Below are positions 17,708 through 25,674 of a DNA stretch of 64,000 nucleotides, piece by piece. Position 1 is the stretch's first letter. Each line of letters opens with the position of its first letter. Source of the stretch: Bradyrhizobium cenepequi. Its GTDB lineage: Bacteria; Pseudomonadota; Alphaproteobacteria; Rhizobiales; Xanthobacteraceae. The position numbers and the translations under genes are program-made. The notes under the pieces were generated by a model, which searched no databases, was not told the DNA's origin, and saw only the letters and a program-made list of their open reading frames with translations. Location of the stretch: positions 1 to 64,000 of the forward strand of contig NZ_JAGKJI010000029.1 of the NCBI RefSeq assembly GCF_020329485.1, given 5' to 3'.

Positions 17708-18997
17708 TCACGTCTCTTCCACGCGGCTGGCCATTGCCTTGTCGATGCGCCGGCCGTCGAGGTCGACGATCTCGAATCGCCAGCCATGGGCCGTGACTTT
17801 TTCGCCGACATTGGGAATCGCGCCGAATTCCTGCAGCAGGAAGCCGGCAAAGGTCTGGTAGGGCCGCGGCGAGGGCAGGGTGATGCCGAGCAAGTCGGCA
17901 AATTCCAGCGCCGGCATCCAGCCCGAGATCAGGTAGGAGCCGTCATCGCGCCTGACGTAAGCGGGCTCGGCGGGCCCTTCCTCTGTGTGGAAGGCGCCGA
18001 CGATCGCTTCCAGGATGTCGGCGCTCGTCACCACGCCCTGGAAGGTGCCGTATTCATCGTGCACGAGCCCGATATGGACGGCGGAATCGCGAAGGATCGC
18101 GATCACGTCGCGTGCATCGACGGTCTCCGGAATCACCGGCGCCTCACGGACCAGTGAGCGGATGTCCGGCGTTTCGCCAGACAGATACGCATCGAGCAGA
18201 TCCTTCGCCTGCACGATGCCCAGTGCAATATCGCGATTGGTGTCGAACACGACGACGCGCGAGTGGCTGGTCTCAAGCAGCGTGGCGTAGATCTCGGAAG
18301 GGGTATCGGCAAGGTCGATCGAACTGACCTCGTGGCGCGGCGTCATCACCGCGCCGACCGGGAGATCGCCGAGCCGCATCACGCCCGCGATCATCTCTTT
18401 CTCGCCGGGCTCGAGCACGCCAGCGTTTTCGGCTTCGACCACCAGCGTCCTGATTTCCTCCTCGCTGACCTTTTCCTCGGCTTCGCCGCGATGGCCAAGC
18501 AGCCACAGCAGCGCCTTGCCGGAGCGGTCGAGCAGCCAAACCAATGGCAGCGAGATCCTCGCCATCCACACCATCGCTGGCGCGACCTTGACCGCGATCG
18601 CCTCGGGATCGCGCAGCGCGATCTGCTTGGGGACGAGTTCGCCGACGATCAGCGAGGCATAAGTGATGACGGTGACGACAAGACCGACGCCGATGGCATC
18701 CGCGAGCGTTTGCGAAACGCCCAGCCCCAGCAGCCACTGCGAGACCCGTTGTCCGAGCGTTGCCCCGGAGAACGCACCTGACAGCACGCCGATCAGGGTA
18801 ATGCCGATCTGCACGGTGGAAAGGAATTTGCCCGGATCGGATGAAAGCGCCAGCGCCCGCCGCGAGCCGCTCACGCCCTTTTCCACCAGTCCCGCCAGCC
18901 GTGCCGGCCGGGAGGAAACGATCGCCAGTTCCGACATCGAAAGCAGGCCGTTGACGACAATCAGAACAAAAACGATCGCAAGTTCTAGATAAAGCAC
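17708..18997 (-). CDS. CNNM/CorC-HlyC family membrane protein with CBS pair
   Basis: The 429 residues contain, in order, an N-terminal CNNM/DUF21 membrane domain (residues 1-185, VIVNGLLSMSELAIVSSRPA), a CBS pair (about 205-330, with MTPRHEVSSIDL), and a CorC_HlyC domain (about 345-425, YLISGWMPALEFADLLGI). Proteins of this class are linked with Mg2+/Co2+ efflux and with membrane stress, despite the old hemolysin name. The start is GTG with AAAGG 6 bases before. A 24-base stretch of its CBS region recurs at 22273-22296. Confidence 0.9.
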   Translation of the reverse strand: MLYLELAIVFVLIVVNGLLSMSELAIVSSRPARLAGLVEKGVSGSRRALALSSDPGKFLSTVQIGITLIGVLSGAFSGATLGQRVSQWLLGLGVSQTLADAIGVGLVVTVITYASLIVGELVPKQIALRDPEAIAVKVAPAMVWMARISLPLVWLLDRSGKALLWLLGHRGEAEEKVSEEEIRTLVVEAENAGVLEPGEKEMIAGVMRLGDLPVGAVMTPRHEVSSIDLADTPSEIYATLLETSHSRVVVFDTNRDIALGIVQAKDLLDAYLSGETPDIRSLVREAPVIPETVDARDVIAILRDSAVHIGLVHDEYGTFQGVVTSADILEAIVGAFHTEEGPAEPAYVRRDDGSYLISGWMPALEFADLLGITLPSPRPYQTFAGFLLQEFGAIPNVGEKVTAHGWRFEIVDLDGRRIDKAMASRVEET

Positions 18998-19269
18998 GAT
19001 AAACCTTTTTCGAGCTCAGCCGCGACAGGACCGAACATATAGGAAGCGCAATCCGACTGGTTGCGGCTTCCCGACGCCGTCCGGAACAGGCGCGCCGCGC
19101 AAATGTGTTAACACAGGTTTGGTGAGGGGCATGTCACGCCATGAAGCCAGGCCATCGTGCACTGTTGGCACCACCGATCACATGCGCTCGGACAATCCGG
19201 CTGAACAGTCGAAGTGCGGACGTATCAGGGCTACAAGTGACGGTTCAAAAGGGGACCAAAGCATTTGCA

Positions 19270-20352
19270 TCAAAAACCTTGGGGGCCCGACAAGAGGCCT
19301 TGCGTGGCTCGCGACTGAACTTCGCCGGAAGCAAGTTTCGCGAGCAGTCGAAGGAGGTGCTCTTGATCAGCATCCAGCCTGCGCGGCTCGCGGTCGATGA
19401 CGCACAATGATCCCAACGCGAATCCGTCGGCATCGACGATTGGGACGCCCGCATAGAAGCGAAAGTAAGGTTCGCCAGCAACGGCCGGATTGGAGACAAA
19501 TCGCTCGTCAAGAGACAAATCGGCAACAGCGAAAATCCCTCTCTGCAGTATGGTGTAATTGCAAAATGCCCAGCTTCGCGGTGTCTCAGTCATTTCGAGG
19601 CCCTGGCGCGATTTGAAGAATTGGTGATTCGATGTGAGCAGGGTCACCAAAGCGACGGGCGTCTTCAGACTGTAGCTCGCCAGCCAAGTCAATTCGTCCA
19701 GCGCTTCTAAGGGCTCTGCGCCCAACAAGCCGGATCTCTCCAGGGCCGCCAGTCGCTGGGTCTCGTTTAAGGCAAGTGGAAATGATGCTTCTCCCGGGAG
19801 CAACTCGGCCGGCTCGCTCGTGCCCTTTAATGCGATGCGCATTGCATCGGTGAGCTCTTGCGGGTTCGACACCATCGCATGCAACCGGGCAGCAATGGCA
19901 CTTGGAAAGGATGAGGCACCTCCAAAGCCAATAAGCTTCGTCATTCTAATGACGGAGCTCGACGCCAGGTAGTCCAAGAACGATGTTCCTTCTCTGCGGT
20001 CCATATCGACATCAACGACGACGGCGGCTGGAGCTCGGGAGCCTATCGACGACGATGCCGCATACGCACTCGTATAAGCTTCGACGGTACATCCACCGAT
20101 GGCGGCGAGCTGCTCTCCGAGTATCGATAACCGCTCCGGCGAGGTGAGGAGAAGAACACGCGCCGAGTCAGCATGCCGAACGGCGTTCCGTCGAGCCATC
20201 AAAGTCAGAACGTCGGCCCGGTAGACGCGTCGATGACCGCCGGGCGTTTTCCAGGAGATCAACGAGCCGCCCTCGATCAGCAACTGGGCTGTACGCACCG
20301 ATATGCCGAGTAATTTTGCCGCTTGAGACGTGGTCAGAATGTCCTTGTCCAT
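19270..20352 (-). CDS. HTH regulator with C-terminal GAF domain
   Basis: The 360-residue protein begins with an excisionase/MerR-type helix-turn-helix (LTTSQAAKLLGISVRTAQLL, then WKTPGGHRRVYR). A middle part (about 65-175, RVLLLTSPERLSILGEQLAA, AVVVDVDMD) has the shape of a receiver-like fold. The C-terminal part (190-345) is a GAF domain of the 'induction by oxidation' type (FFKSRQGLEMTETPRSWAFC, GFALGSLCVIDREPR). It is probably a sensory transcription factor. Divergent gene 20592-22199 and the repeats between them are its likely targets. Codon use is less GC-biased than in the neighbours. Confidence 0.85.
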   Translation of the reverse strand: MDKDILTTSQAAKLLGISVRTAQLLIEGGSLISWKTPGGHRRVYRADVLTLMARRNAVRHADSARVLLLTSPERLSILGEQLAAIGGCTVEAYTSAYAASSSIGSRAPAAVVVDVDMDRREGTSFLDYLASSSVIRMTKLIGFGGASSFPSAIAARLHAMVSNPQELTDAMRIALKGTSEPAELLPGEASFPLALNETQRLAALERSGLLGAEPLEALDELTWLASYSLKTPVALVTLLTSNHQFFKSRQGLEMTETPRSWAFCNYTILQRGIFAVADLSLDERFVSNPAVAGEPYFRFYAGVPIVDADGFALGSLCVIDREPRRLDADQEHLLRLLAKLASGEVQSRATQGLLSGPQGF

Positions 20353-20450
20353 TTTCCAAGCTTCGTAACGTGCCCGACTTTGTATAGCTGCAGCGGTTTC
20401 GCCTTGAGATCCAGGTGCTTGCCGAAGGTACGCACATCACCGTGAAAATC

Positions 20451-20485
20451 AACTATATTTGATATATTTGATATAATTGATAGTT
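20451..20485. promoter_or_regulatory. 9-bp tandem repeats with embedded -10 element
   Basis: ATATTTGAT (20455-20463) repeats exactly at 20464-20472 and as ATAATTGAT at 20473-20481. The block is bounded by AACTAT and ATAGTT, inverted copies. A perfect TATAAT at 20472-20477 points to the GMC oxidoreductase gene. It lies in the 239-base gap between two divergent genes, which otherwise shows no gene. It fits an operator for the HTH-GAF protein. The -35 box is not obvious, so activation is more likely than constitutive expression. Confidence 0.55.
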
Positions 20486-20591
20486 CATATAGGCGTGGCA
20501 TGGCCACAGCGTGCGTGTGTGTGCGGCTTCCCATCATCCAGCCACCTGGTGGCGAGTAAATTCAATCGGCACAACCGGAGGACGAAAATCG

Positions 20592-22199
20592 ATGGCCACT
20601 ATCCAGTCTCGCTCACAATCTCGGGCAGATTCGCGCAAGCCCGGTGGAAGCCACGGAGAAGCCTACGAAGTTTATGATTTCATCGTCTGCGGCGCCGGGT
20701 CTTCGGGATCGGTTGTCGCGGCACGTTTGGCGGAGAATCCCGAAGTCCGCGTGTTGCTGCTCGAGGCTGGAGGAGACGATGATGTTGCGGCGGTCATGGC
20801 TCCGGCCGCCTGGCCCTCCAATTTGGGTTCGGACCGTGATTGGTGCTTCACCGCCACCCCTAACCCTCATCTGAATGGCCGCGCCATCCCACTCAACATG
20901 GGCAAGGTGCTTGGCGGTGGGTCCAGCATCAACGTCATGGTCTGGGCGAGAGGCCATAAGAACGACTGGGAGCACTTCGCTGCGGAAGCTGGCGATCCCG
21001 CCTGGGGATACCAATCAGTTCTTGGAATCTATCGTCGCATTGAGAACTGGCAGGGTGCGAAGGACCCTCTGCGACGCGGCATCGGTGGCCCCGTCTTCGT
21101 TAACTCGGCCGCGCAGCCACAGCCGGTCGCCTTGGCCATGATCGAGGCTGCCCAGGCGTTAGGTGTGCCGCGCTTCAATAGTCCCAATGGCGAGATGATG
21201 GAGGGTCGGGGAGGCGTCGCTATCAATGACTTGATCGTTCGCGACGGACGGCGCGTCTCGGTGTTCCGCTCCTACGTCCAGCCTCGACGGGGGCAACACA
21301 ATCTCACGATCCGCACGCATACCCTGGTAAGCAAGCTGATTTTCAACGGAACGTCGGTTATCGGCGTGGAGGTCATCCAAGATGGTGAGTATTGCCAATA
21401 TCGTGCTGAACACGAAGTAATACTCTCCCTTGGCGCTATTAACACACCGAAGGTGCTTATGCAGTCGGGTATCGGACCCGATGCAGAACTCCGGCGGCAC
21501 GGCATCCCAACCATTCAACATTTGGGAGGTGTAGGTCAGAATCACCAAGATCACGTGTCTTTCGGTTGCATCTTTGAATACAGGGAGCCGCAGCGGATCG
21601 GATATGGAGGCTCAGAGGCCACGCTATACTGGTCAAGCGACGCGCGCTTGAAGCTTCCTGACATGTTTCATTGTCAGGTGGAATTTTCGGTTCCGAGTGC
21701 AGAAACCGCATCATTGGGTGTTCCAGCGCACGGCTGGACGATGTTTGCGGGACTGGCCCATCCCAAGAGCCGTGGATCGGTCCATCTGTCTGGTCCAAAT
21801 CTGCAGGATCCGGTTCTCATTGAAGCCAACACACTCTCGCATCCGGACGATCTCACGACAGCCCTCGCCAACATCGAACTGTGTCGCGAACTCGGCGGCC
21901 ATAGAGTGTTCGCCGACCTGGTAAGTCGCGAGGCTCTGCCTGGTAACCTTGATGAAGGGGCTATGCGAAACTACGCGCGAAATGCCGCGGTCACTTATTG
22001 GCATCAGTCTTGTACCGCAAAAATGGGGCGTGACTCGATGTCGGTGGTCGATAGTCGGCTCAAGGTCTATGGGATCGAAAAGCTCCGCATCGCGGATGCG
22101 TCGATCATGCCAAACATCACCAGCGGAAACACCATGGCGCCCTGTGTCGTCATTGGTGAACGCGCGGCAGAAATGATCAAGGCTACCCACCGCATTTAG
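20592..22199 (+). CDS. GMC-family FAD-dependent oxidoreductase (choline dehydrogenase-like)
   Basis: The 535-residue flavoprotein oxidises alcohols or choline-like substrates. The FAD-binding motif FIVCGAGSSGSVVAARLAEN is at residues 26-45, followed by VLLLEAGGDD. GMC signature 1 is GKVLGGGSSINVMVWARGH, and the catalytic His is in TYWHQSCTAKMG. The C-terminal end is LRIADASIMPNITSGNTMAP. ATG 20592 has GGAGGA nine bases before it. The terminal stem GAAGGGC...GCCCTTC follows at about 22204-22239. Codon use resembles the divergent regulator, suggesting joint transfer. Confidence 0.9.
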   Translation: MATIQSRSQSRADSRKPGGSHGEAYEVYDFIVCGAGSSGSVVAARLAENPEVRVLLLEAGGDDDVAAVMAPAAWPSNLGSDRDWCFTATPNPHLNGRAIPLNMGKVLGGGSSINVMVWARGHKNDWEHFAAEAGDPAWGYQSVLGIYRRIENWQGAKDPLRRGIGGPVFVNSAAQPQPVALAMIEAAQALGVPRFNSPNGEMMEGRGGVAINDLIVRDGRRVSVFRSYVQPRRGQHNLTIRTHTLVSKLIFNGTSVIGVEVIQDGEYCQYRAEHEVILSLGAINTPKVLMQSGIGPDAELRRHGIPTIQHLGGVGQNHQDHVSFGCIFEYREPQRIGYGGSEATLYWSSDARLKLPDMFHCQVEFSVPSAETASLGVPAHGWTMFAGLAHPKSRGSVHLSGPNLQDPVLIEANTLSHPDDLTTALANIELCRELGGHRVFADLVSREALPGNLDEGAMRNYARNAAVTYWHQSCTAKMGRDSMSVVDSRLKVYGIEKLRIADASIMPNITSGNTMAPCVVIGERAAEMIKATHRI

Positions 22200-22470
22200 C
22201 ATTGAAGGGCTGGCTTCGGCACGCGAGGCTGGCCCTTCACAGCTGCCACAACAAGACACGGCGCGAGCATCATGGCGCGGCGTCATCACCGCGCCGGCTG
22301 GGGGACTGGGGCGGGGTCTCCCCGCAATTCGCAATTATCCGAGCGTGTGGAGAGAGCTCTCACGCGGCATTCGCCGGCCGACCTCCCTCGCAAGCGGAGG
22401 AGGTGAAGCCAATCCGCGGCCGATTCGATCTGATCGGATCATGCTCTGTCTGCGCCGCCCGGAAGCGTTT

Positions 22471-22719
22471 CTAGCGCCAGCCGAGAATGCGCATCTCGGG
22501 TGTTGCGAAGCTGCGCTCCGGCTCCGCGCTCTGTTTCGGCTCCAGCTCAGCGGCCCGTCTGAGATGCGCGCGCAAGTCGGCGTTGCATTGCTTCATCTGG
22601 TTGCGCAGCTCACGCCGGCCGAAAGGCGTGAGCGAGGGATCGGCGAGTTGCTGCCAGGCGGCACGAAGCCATTCCTGCAGCGAACGCATGTCTTGATCCA
22701 AGATGTCTGGCTGGGTCAT
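22471..22719 (-). CDS. Small hypothetical protein, helical
   Basis: The 82-residue protein starts MTQPDILDQDMRSLQEWLRA and is almost all alpha-helical, with many charged residues (RRELRNQMKQCNADLRAHLR). There is no membrane segment. The upstream ribosome binding site is weak. Such short coding frames are common in Bradyrhizobium. The preceding 271 bases after the GMC gene contain a palindrome but no gene. Confidence 0.6.
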   Translation of the reverse strand: MTQPDILDQDMRSLQEWLRAAWQQLADPSLTPFGRRELRNQMKQCNADLRAHLRRAAELEPKQSAEPERSFATPEMRILGWR

Positions 22720-22981
22720 GCCGCCAAAATCTCATGAGAAACGATCAAGGCTGCAGTACGTCTGATTCGTCGCAAAACACCTAGAACAAAAAGCGCCAGG
22801 GTTGTATTTCGAGCCGCCAATGATCCGGACTGGCATCTTTATTGGTGCTGTCCGGATGAGCGCGCCGCATATCCCATCGCGAGTCTGATGCCGACCAGCA
22901 CGGCGGCGATCATTGCGATGTTCGCGTCAAACGCTCAAACCGTATTGTCGTCCCGGGTCACAGCCCTGAACGGGGTGTAGA

Positions 22982-23104
22982 CTACTTGCGGCTCGGGAGC
23001 TGGACCGGGACGTGCGGCGATTTGCTGACTGCGCGCTGACTTCCGTCGCTCTCGGTGTAGCTCCTCAGCGTCTCCAGCAGCAGGATGAATTTCTCGGCGA
23101 GCAT
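22982..23104 (-). CDS. Micro-protein of unknown function
   Basis: The 40-residue frame starts MLAEKFILLLETLRSYTESD and ends VPVQLPSRK. GGAGG lies 5 bases before its ATG (23104), which favours this start over the in-frame ATG at 23116. Similar short proteins with an MLAE-FILLLE start and a VxLPxxK end recur, to my memory, in Bradyrhizobium. Function unknown. Confidence 0.65.
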   Translation of the reverse strand: MLAEKFILLLETLRSYTESDGSQRAVSKSPHVPVQLPSRK

Positions 23105-23364
23105 GGCAGCCTCCATCAGTGCTTTCTAATCTGTGCGAGGCACGCTGCCGGCAATTCGATCAATTAAGCGAGAGCTGAGGATGCAGCTTTTGCTGCAACG
23201 CATCGCTGGAGCCGATGACGAGGTCCGGCCGTCCGATCATGCTGCGCCGATCGCACACGCTCGACATGTCCCGTAGTCGCCCGGATGGATCGCGCCGTGG
23301 ATTTTGCGTATGAGGCGACTGTTCCAGCAGACATCATCGCGCTGATGGGGCAGGGGGTTGATGC

Positions 23365-23407
23365 GACGAGGCCCGGTCTTCCAGATTGACCGGGCCTCGT
23401 CTTTTTT
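23365..23407 (+). terminator. Strong orphan rho-independent terminator
   Basis: GACGAGGCCCGGTC (23365-23378) and GACCGGGCCTCGTC (23388-23401) form a perfect 14-bp stem with a 9-base loop, followed by six T (23402-23407) and more T-rich sequence. On the minus strand no U run follows. No normal gene lies upstream on the plus strand within 1 kb. It may end a small RNA or the 34-residue frame at 23285-23389. Confidence 0.75.
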
Positions 23408-23829
23408 GTTTGGCCGATTCGCGAATTTCGCTTCGGGGCGCGGCGACTTCGCTTAACCCGGCATCTTCCTGAGCTCGCTTCTTCAGCTCGCGATCGATCA
23501 GCTTGGATTCGGGATATCGCTCGCACCTCGAGCGGCCTTCGCGCTGGGCCGACCTAAAAGAACCGGCGCCAGACGTGGCATCGCCCGATCTTCTCGCGCT
23601 CGGTCCGAAGTACTTCAGCGCGTTCAATCTTTGCTTCGCAGGAAAAGTCGGGCCCCGGCTTGCTCGGGGGGCAATTGCCGGGGTCCTTGGAAGGTGGATG
23701 ATGTCGTCCCAATCGATGGGGCGATAACCTGGGAGGCTGCGGGGCGTTCCGTCTCTTCCCAAAAATGATGCCGAATTATCCCGAATGGAATCGCGGTCAT
23801 GGGCTTCCGCTCTCAAGAAGGCGGTCGAG

Positions 23830-23854
23830 GGAACGACACCGGTTCGCGCTCGTT
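23830..23854 (+). promoter_or_regulatory. EcfG-type general stress promoter
   Basis: GGAAC (23830-23834) and CGTT (23851-23854) are separated by 16 bases, which fits the -35 / -10 consensus of the alphaproteobacterial general-stress sigma factor EcfG. The transcript would start about 100 bases before the GreA/GreB-like gene at 23961. Confidence 0.6.
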
Positions 23855-23960
23855 GGAAATCTCCAGCCTTGGAGATGAAGATGCCAGGAGCGAATGGCCT
23901 CGAAGGCCCGCAGGACCAGGGTGGCGATCCGCGTCCCGGCTGGACGCGCAGGGAAGCAAA

Positions 23961-24452
23961 ATGAGTCGTGCCTTTGTCAGGGAAGGTGAGGGCAATCTTG
24001 ACGATCTGCCCGATCGGCCGATCTCGGACGCGCCGAATGATGTCACCAGGGAAGGCCTGGCGCAGATCGAGGCTGCACTCGCGGCGGCGCAGGAATCGCT
24101 GGCGGCCGCACAGGCGGAAGACGATCGCTCGGCGATCGCGAGCGCCTCACGAGAGCTGCGCTATTGGAGCGCGAGACACGCCACCGCTCATGTGGTGGCG
24201 GAGCCGGAGGACGACAGCCAGGTTCGCTTCGGACATGCGGTCACCATCCTCCGCGATGATGGTCGACGACAGACTTTCCGGATCGTCGGCGAGGACGAGG
24301 CGGATCCTGCTCACGGCACCGTCTCGCACGCCTCGCCCTTGGCGCGGGCGCTGTTCGGCAGGAGCGTGGGAGACGTTGTCCGTGTTGGCAGCGGCGAGGC
24401 GGAAATCCTCGACATCTCCCGCATCAAGGCGCCCCGCGGCGGCGCGAGGTGA
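23961..24452 (+). CDS. GreA/GreB-family protein
   Basis: The 163 residues begin MSRAFVREGEGNLDDLPDRP. An N-terminal coiled-coil-like region (LAQIEAALAAAQESLAAAQA) is followed by the FKBP-like GreA/GreB C-terminal domain (FGHAVTILRDDGRRQTFRIV, then VSHASPLARALFGRSVGDVV). It may act at the RNA polymerase secondary channel. It lacks an obvious acidic tip of classic GreA, so it may not stimulate cleavage. GGGAAG lies before ATG 23961. An EcfG-type promoter upstream suggests induction by general stress. Confidence 0.85.
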   Translation: MSRAFVREGEGNLDDLPDRPISDAPNDVTREGLAQIEAALAAAQESLAAAQAEDDRSAIASASRELRYWSARHATAHVVAEPEDDSQVRFGHAVTILRDDGRRQTFRIVGEDEADPAHGTVSHASPLARALFGRSVGDVVRVGSGEAEILDISRIKAPRGGAR

Positions 24453-24491
24453 CGGATCCACTCTGGTCGAACGCGCTCATTCGCAGACTAC

Positions 24492-24722
24492 CTACATGAC
24501 ATCGGCAAAAACGTCGTCGATGACCGCAAGAGACACCGGGATCACCGCCAGTTCGTCCTGCTCCGAAGGACCTGAAGTCCCCTTGATGTCCTGGACGACC
24601 CGAGTCTTGAAGTTGCGGAGCCACTGCATCGGCTCTTCGCCGCTCTGCAGTGCTTGTTCGGCCAGTATGTGGCGCATCAGGACAAGCATCGCGTGCTGGT
24701 AACCGATAAAATCAACATCCAT
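24492..24722 (-). CDS. Small conserved-looking hypothetical protein
   Basis: The 76-residue protein begins MDVDFIGYQHAMLVLMRHIL and contains SGEEPMQWLRNFKTRVVQDI and a short hydrophobic C-terminal part (VIPVSLAVIDDVFADV). No signal peptide. It converges on the GreA/GreB-like gene. Its residue use is coding-like, but I cannot name the family. Confidence 0.6.
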   Translation of the reverse strand: MDVDFIGYQHAMLVLMRHILAEQALQSGEEPMQWLRNFKTRVVQDIKGTSGPSEQDELAVIPVSLAVIDDVFADVM

Positions 24723-24799
24723 CGCGCATCCTCGAAATGAGCTGGAGCAGTTCCTAATGGCCTATCTTACACTTTTTCTTGGGCCAATCCTTTGAGGAA

Positions 24800-24836
24800 A
24801 AACAAAACCCCTGCCGACCGGGAGGAAGGCAGGGGC
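24800..24836 (-). terminator. Rho-independent terminator
   Basis: CCCCTGCC (24808-24815) pairs with GGCAGGGG (24828-24835). On the minus strand TTTTGTTTTT follows. It would end the leftward transcript of the micro-genes at 24965-25451. The remaining part of the gap (24723-24964) contains no gene. Confidence 0.75.
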
Positions 24837-24964
24837 TCTCTCGCGGGTGGATGGCACGAGGCCAGGTGAAACCCTGGGTGTCGCCCCAAGGACCCACGAT
24901 TTGAAGGAAAGCGCGGAGATCCCGATCCGGCGTGGCGTTTTTGCAGGCAGCTATCCGACGGGCG

Positions 24965-25141
24965 TCACTTCTCGGGCTCTTCGCCGGACCCGGTCGAGCC
25001 CGCTTCATCCAACAGATTCAGGGCGGTGTCGATCTGATCGAGCAGCCGCTCGATCTCGGCGCGTTCGTTCGGGCCGGGATCCTGCTGCAGCCGCTCAAGC
25101 AGCTGCTGCTTTTGCGCGAGGAGCTTTGCCGCGGTGGTCAT
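24965..25141 (-). CDS. Small coiled-coil protein
   Basis: The 58-residue protein MTTAAKLLAQKQQLLERLQQ... is a heptad-like helix with Leu and Gln, ending in an acidic tail (GSTGSGEEPEK). AGGAGATCCGA directly before ATG (25141) is a clear ribosome binding site and shows that the longer frame is not the real start. It is likely in one transcript with the gene at 25194-25451. Function unknown. Confidence 0.65.
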   Translation of the reverse strand: MTTAAKLLAQKQQLLERLQQDPGPNERAEIERLLDQIDTALNLLDEAGSTGSGEEPEK

Positions 25142-25193
25142 TCGGATCTCCTGGCGCGATCGGCGCGGCCTCCGACGCGGATGATTGACCGCA

Positions 25194-25451
25194 CTATCGG
25201 CTTTTTGCGCCCGATCCAGAACCCGGTCTGCCGGTTCCGTTGTTGGAGCCTGTCGTCTGGCTCTTGTCAGGTTGACCGGGAACGTGCGCGCCCTGCTTCT
25301 CCTGGTCGCCCACATAGGAGTTGCGGGTCTTGACGCCCTTGTTGGCGTCCTCCTGCATCCGTTGCTTGCCGGGCGTCACCTGTTGCGCCGCCACCGGCAG
25401 CGCGGTGATGCTTCCCAGCGCGATGAGCATTGCGAGAACTGAGGTTCGCAT
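25194..25451 (-). CDS. Small exported Gly/Ser/Thr-rich protein
   Basis: The 85-residue protein has a signal peptide (MRTSVLAMLIALGSITALPV, then AAQQ). The mature part is hydrophilic and disordered-looking (KGVKTRNSYVGDQEKQGAHV, then a tail GTGRPGSGSGAKSR). GGAGGAGCGCGG precedes ATG at 25451. A near-consensus EcfG-type promoter lies 32 bases upstream, suggesting a stress-induced periplasmic protein. Confidence 0.7.
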   Translation of the reverse strand: MRTSVLAMLIALGSITALPVAAQQVTPGKQRMQEDANKGVKTRNSYVGDQEKQGAHVPGQPDKSQTTGSNNGTGRPGSGSGAKSR

Positions 25452-25482
25452 CCGCGCTCCTCCCGTGTTGGCTCCCTGCAAG

Positions 25483-25507
25483 AACGCGCAAGGTGACAAA
25501 CGTTTCC
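25483..25507 (-). promoter_or_regulatory. EcfG-like promoter of the small exported protein
   Basis: On the minus strand GGAAA (25507-25503) and CGTT (25486-25483) are separated by 16 bases. The -35 element has one mismatch to GGAAC. The start would be about 20 bases before the gene at 25451. Together with 23830-23854 it suggests that these accessory genes belong to the general stress regulon. Confidence 0.4.
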
Positions 25508-25587
25508 GGGGGCCGCGGGAATTAGGGCTATGCGTCCCATTCAAGATCACTCGAACGGGACCGCATCCAAACGGAATCGGGTTTGCG

Positions 25588-25674
25588 CTAACCCATCCGA
25601 TAAGCGTCGAACGCGTGCGCGAGGAAGATTCCCACGCTCACCAGCGCGAGGATTGCTGCAGAAGCCTCGATCAT
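25588..25674 (-). CDS. 28-residue membrane micro-protein
   Basis: The frame MIEASAAILALVSVGIFLAH ends FDAYRMG: one hydrophobic helix with a short polar end. AGGAGGTGCATCA just before ATG gives an excellent ribosome binding site. The ATGA overlap with the frame at 25671 suggests coupled translation. Small one-helix proteins of this type are known in rhizobia, and this one looks like a conserved member to me, though I cannot verify it. Confidence 0.6.
   Translation of the reverse strand: MIEASAAILALVSVGIFLAHAFDAYRMG

Larger units (their letters stand above)
22720..23960. other. Accessory region with micro-genes and an orphan terminator
   Basis: This stretch of about 1.2 kb holds no gene of ordinary length that I trust. 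It contains the 40-residue gene at 22982-23104 (minus), the plus-strand terminator at 23365-23407 and the EcfG-type promoter at 23830-23854. Two short frames might be genes: 23160-23267 minus (35 residues) and 23285-23389 plus (34 residues, ending inside the terminator). A 160-residue leftward frame at 23334-23816 reads through that terminator and is Arg/Ser-rich, so I do not call it. Confidence 0.5.

Noticed and set aside
23334..23816. Leftward frame of 160 codons
   Set aside because: It reads through the strong plus-strand terminator, lacks a ribosome binding site and is rich in Arg and Ser. A short real gene inside cannot be excluded.
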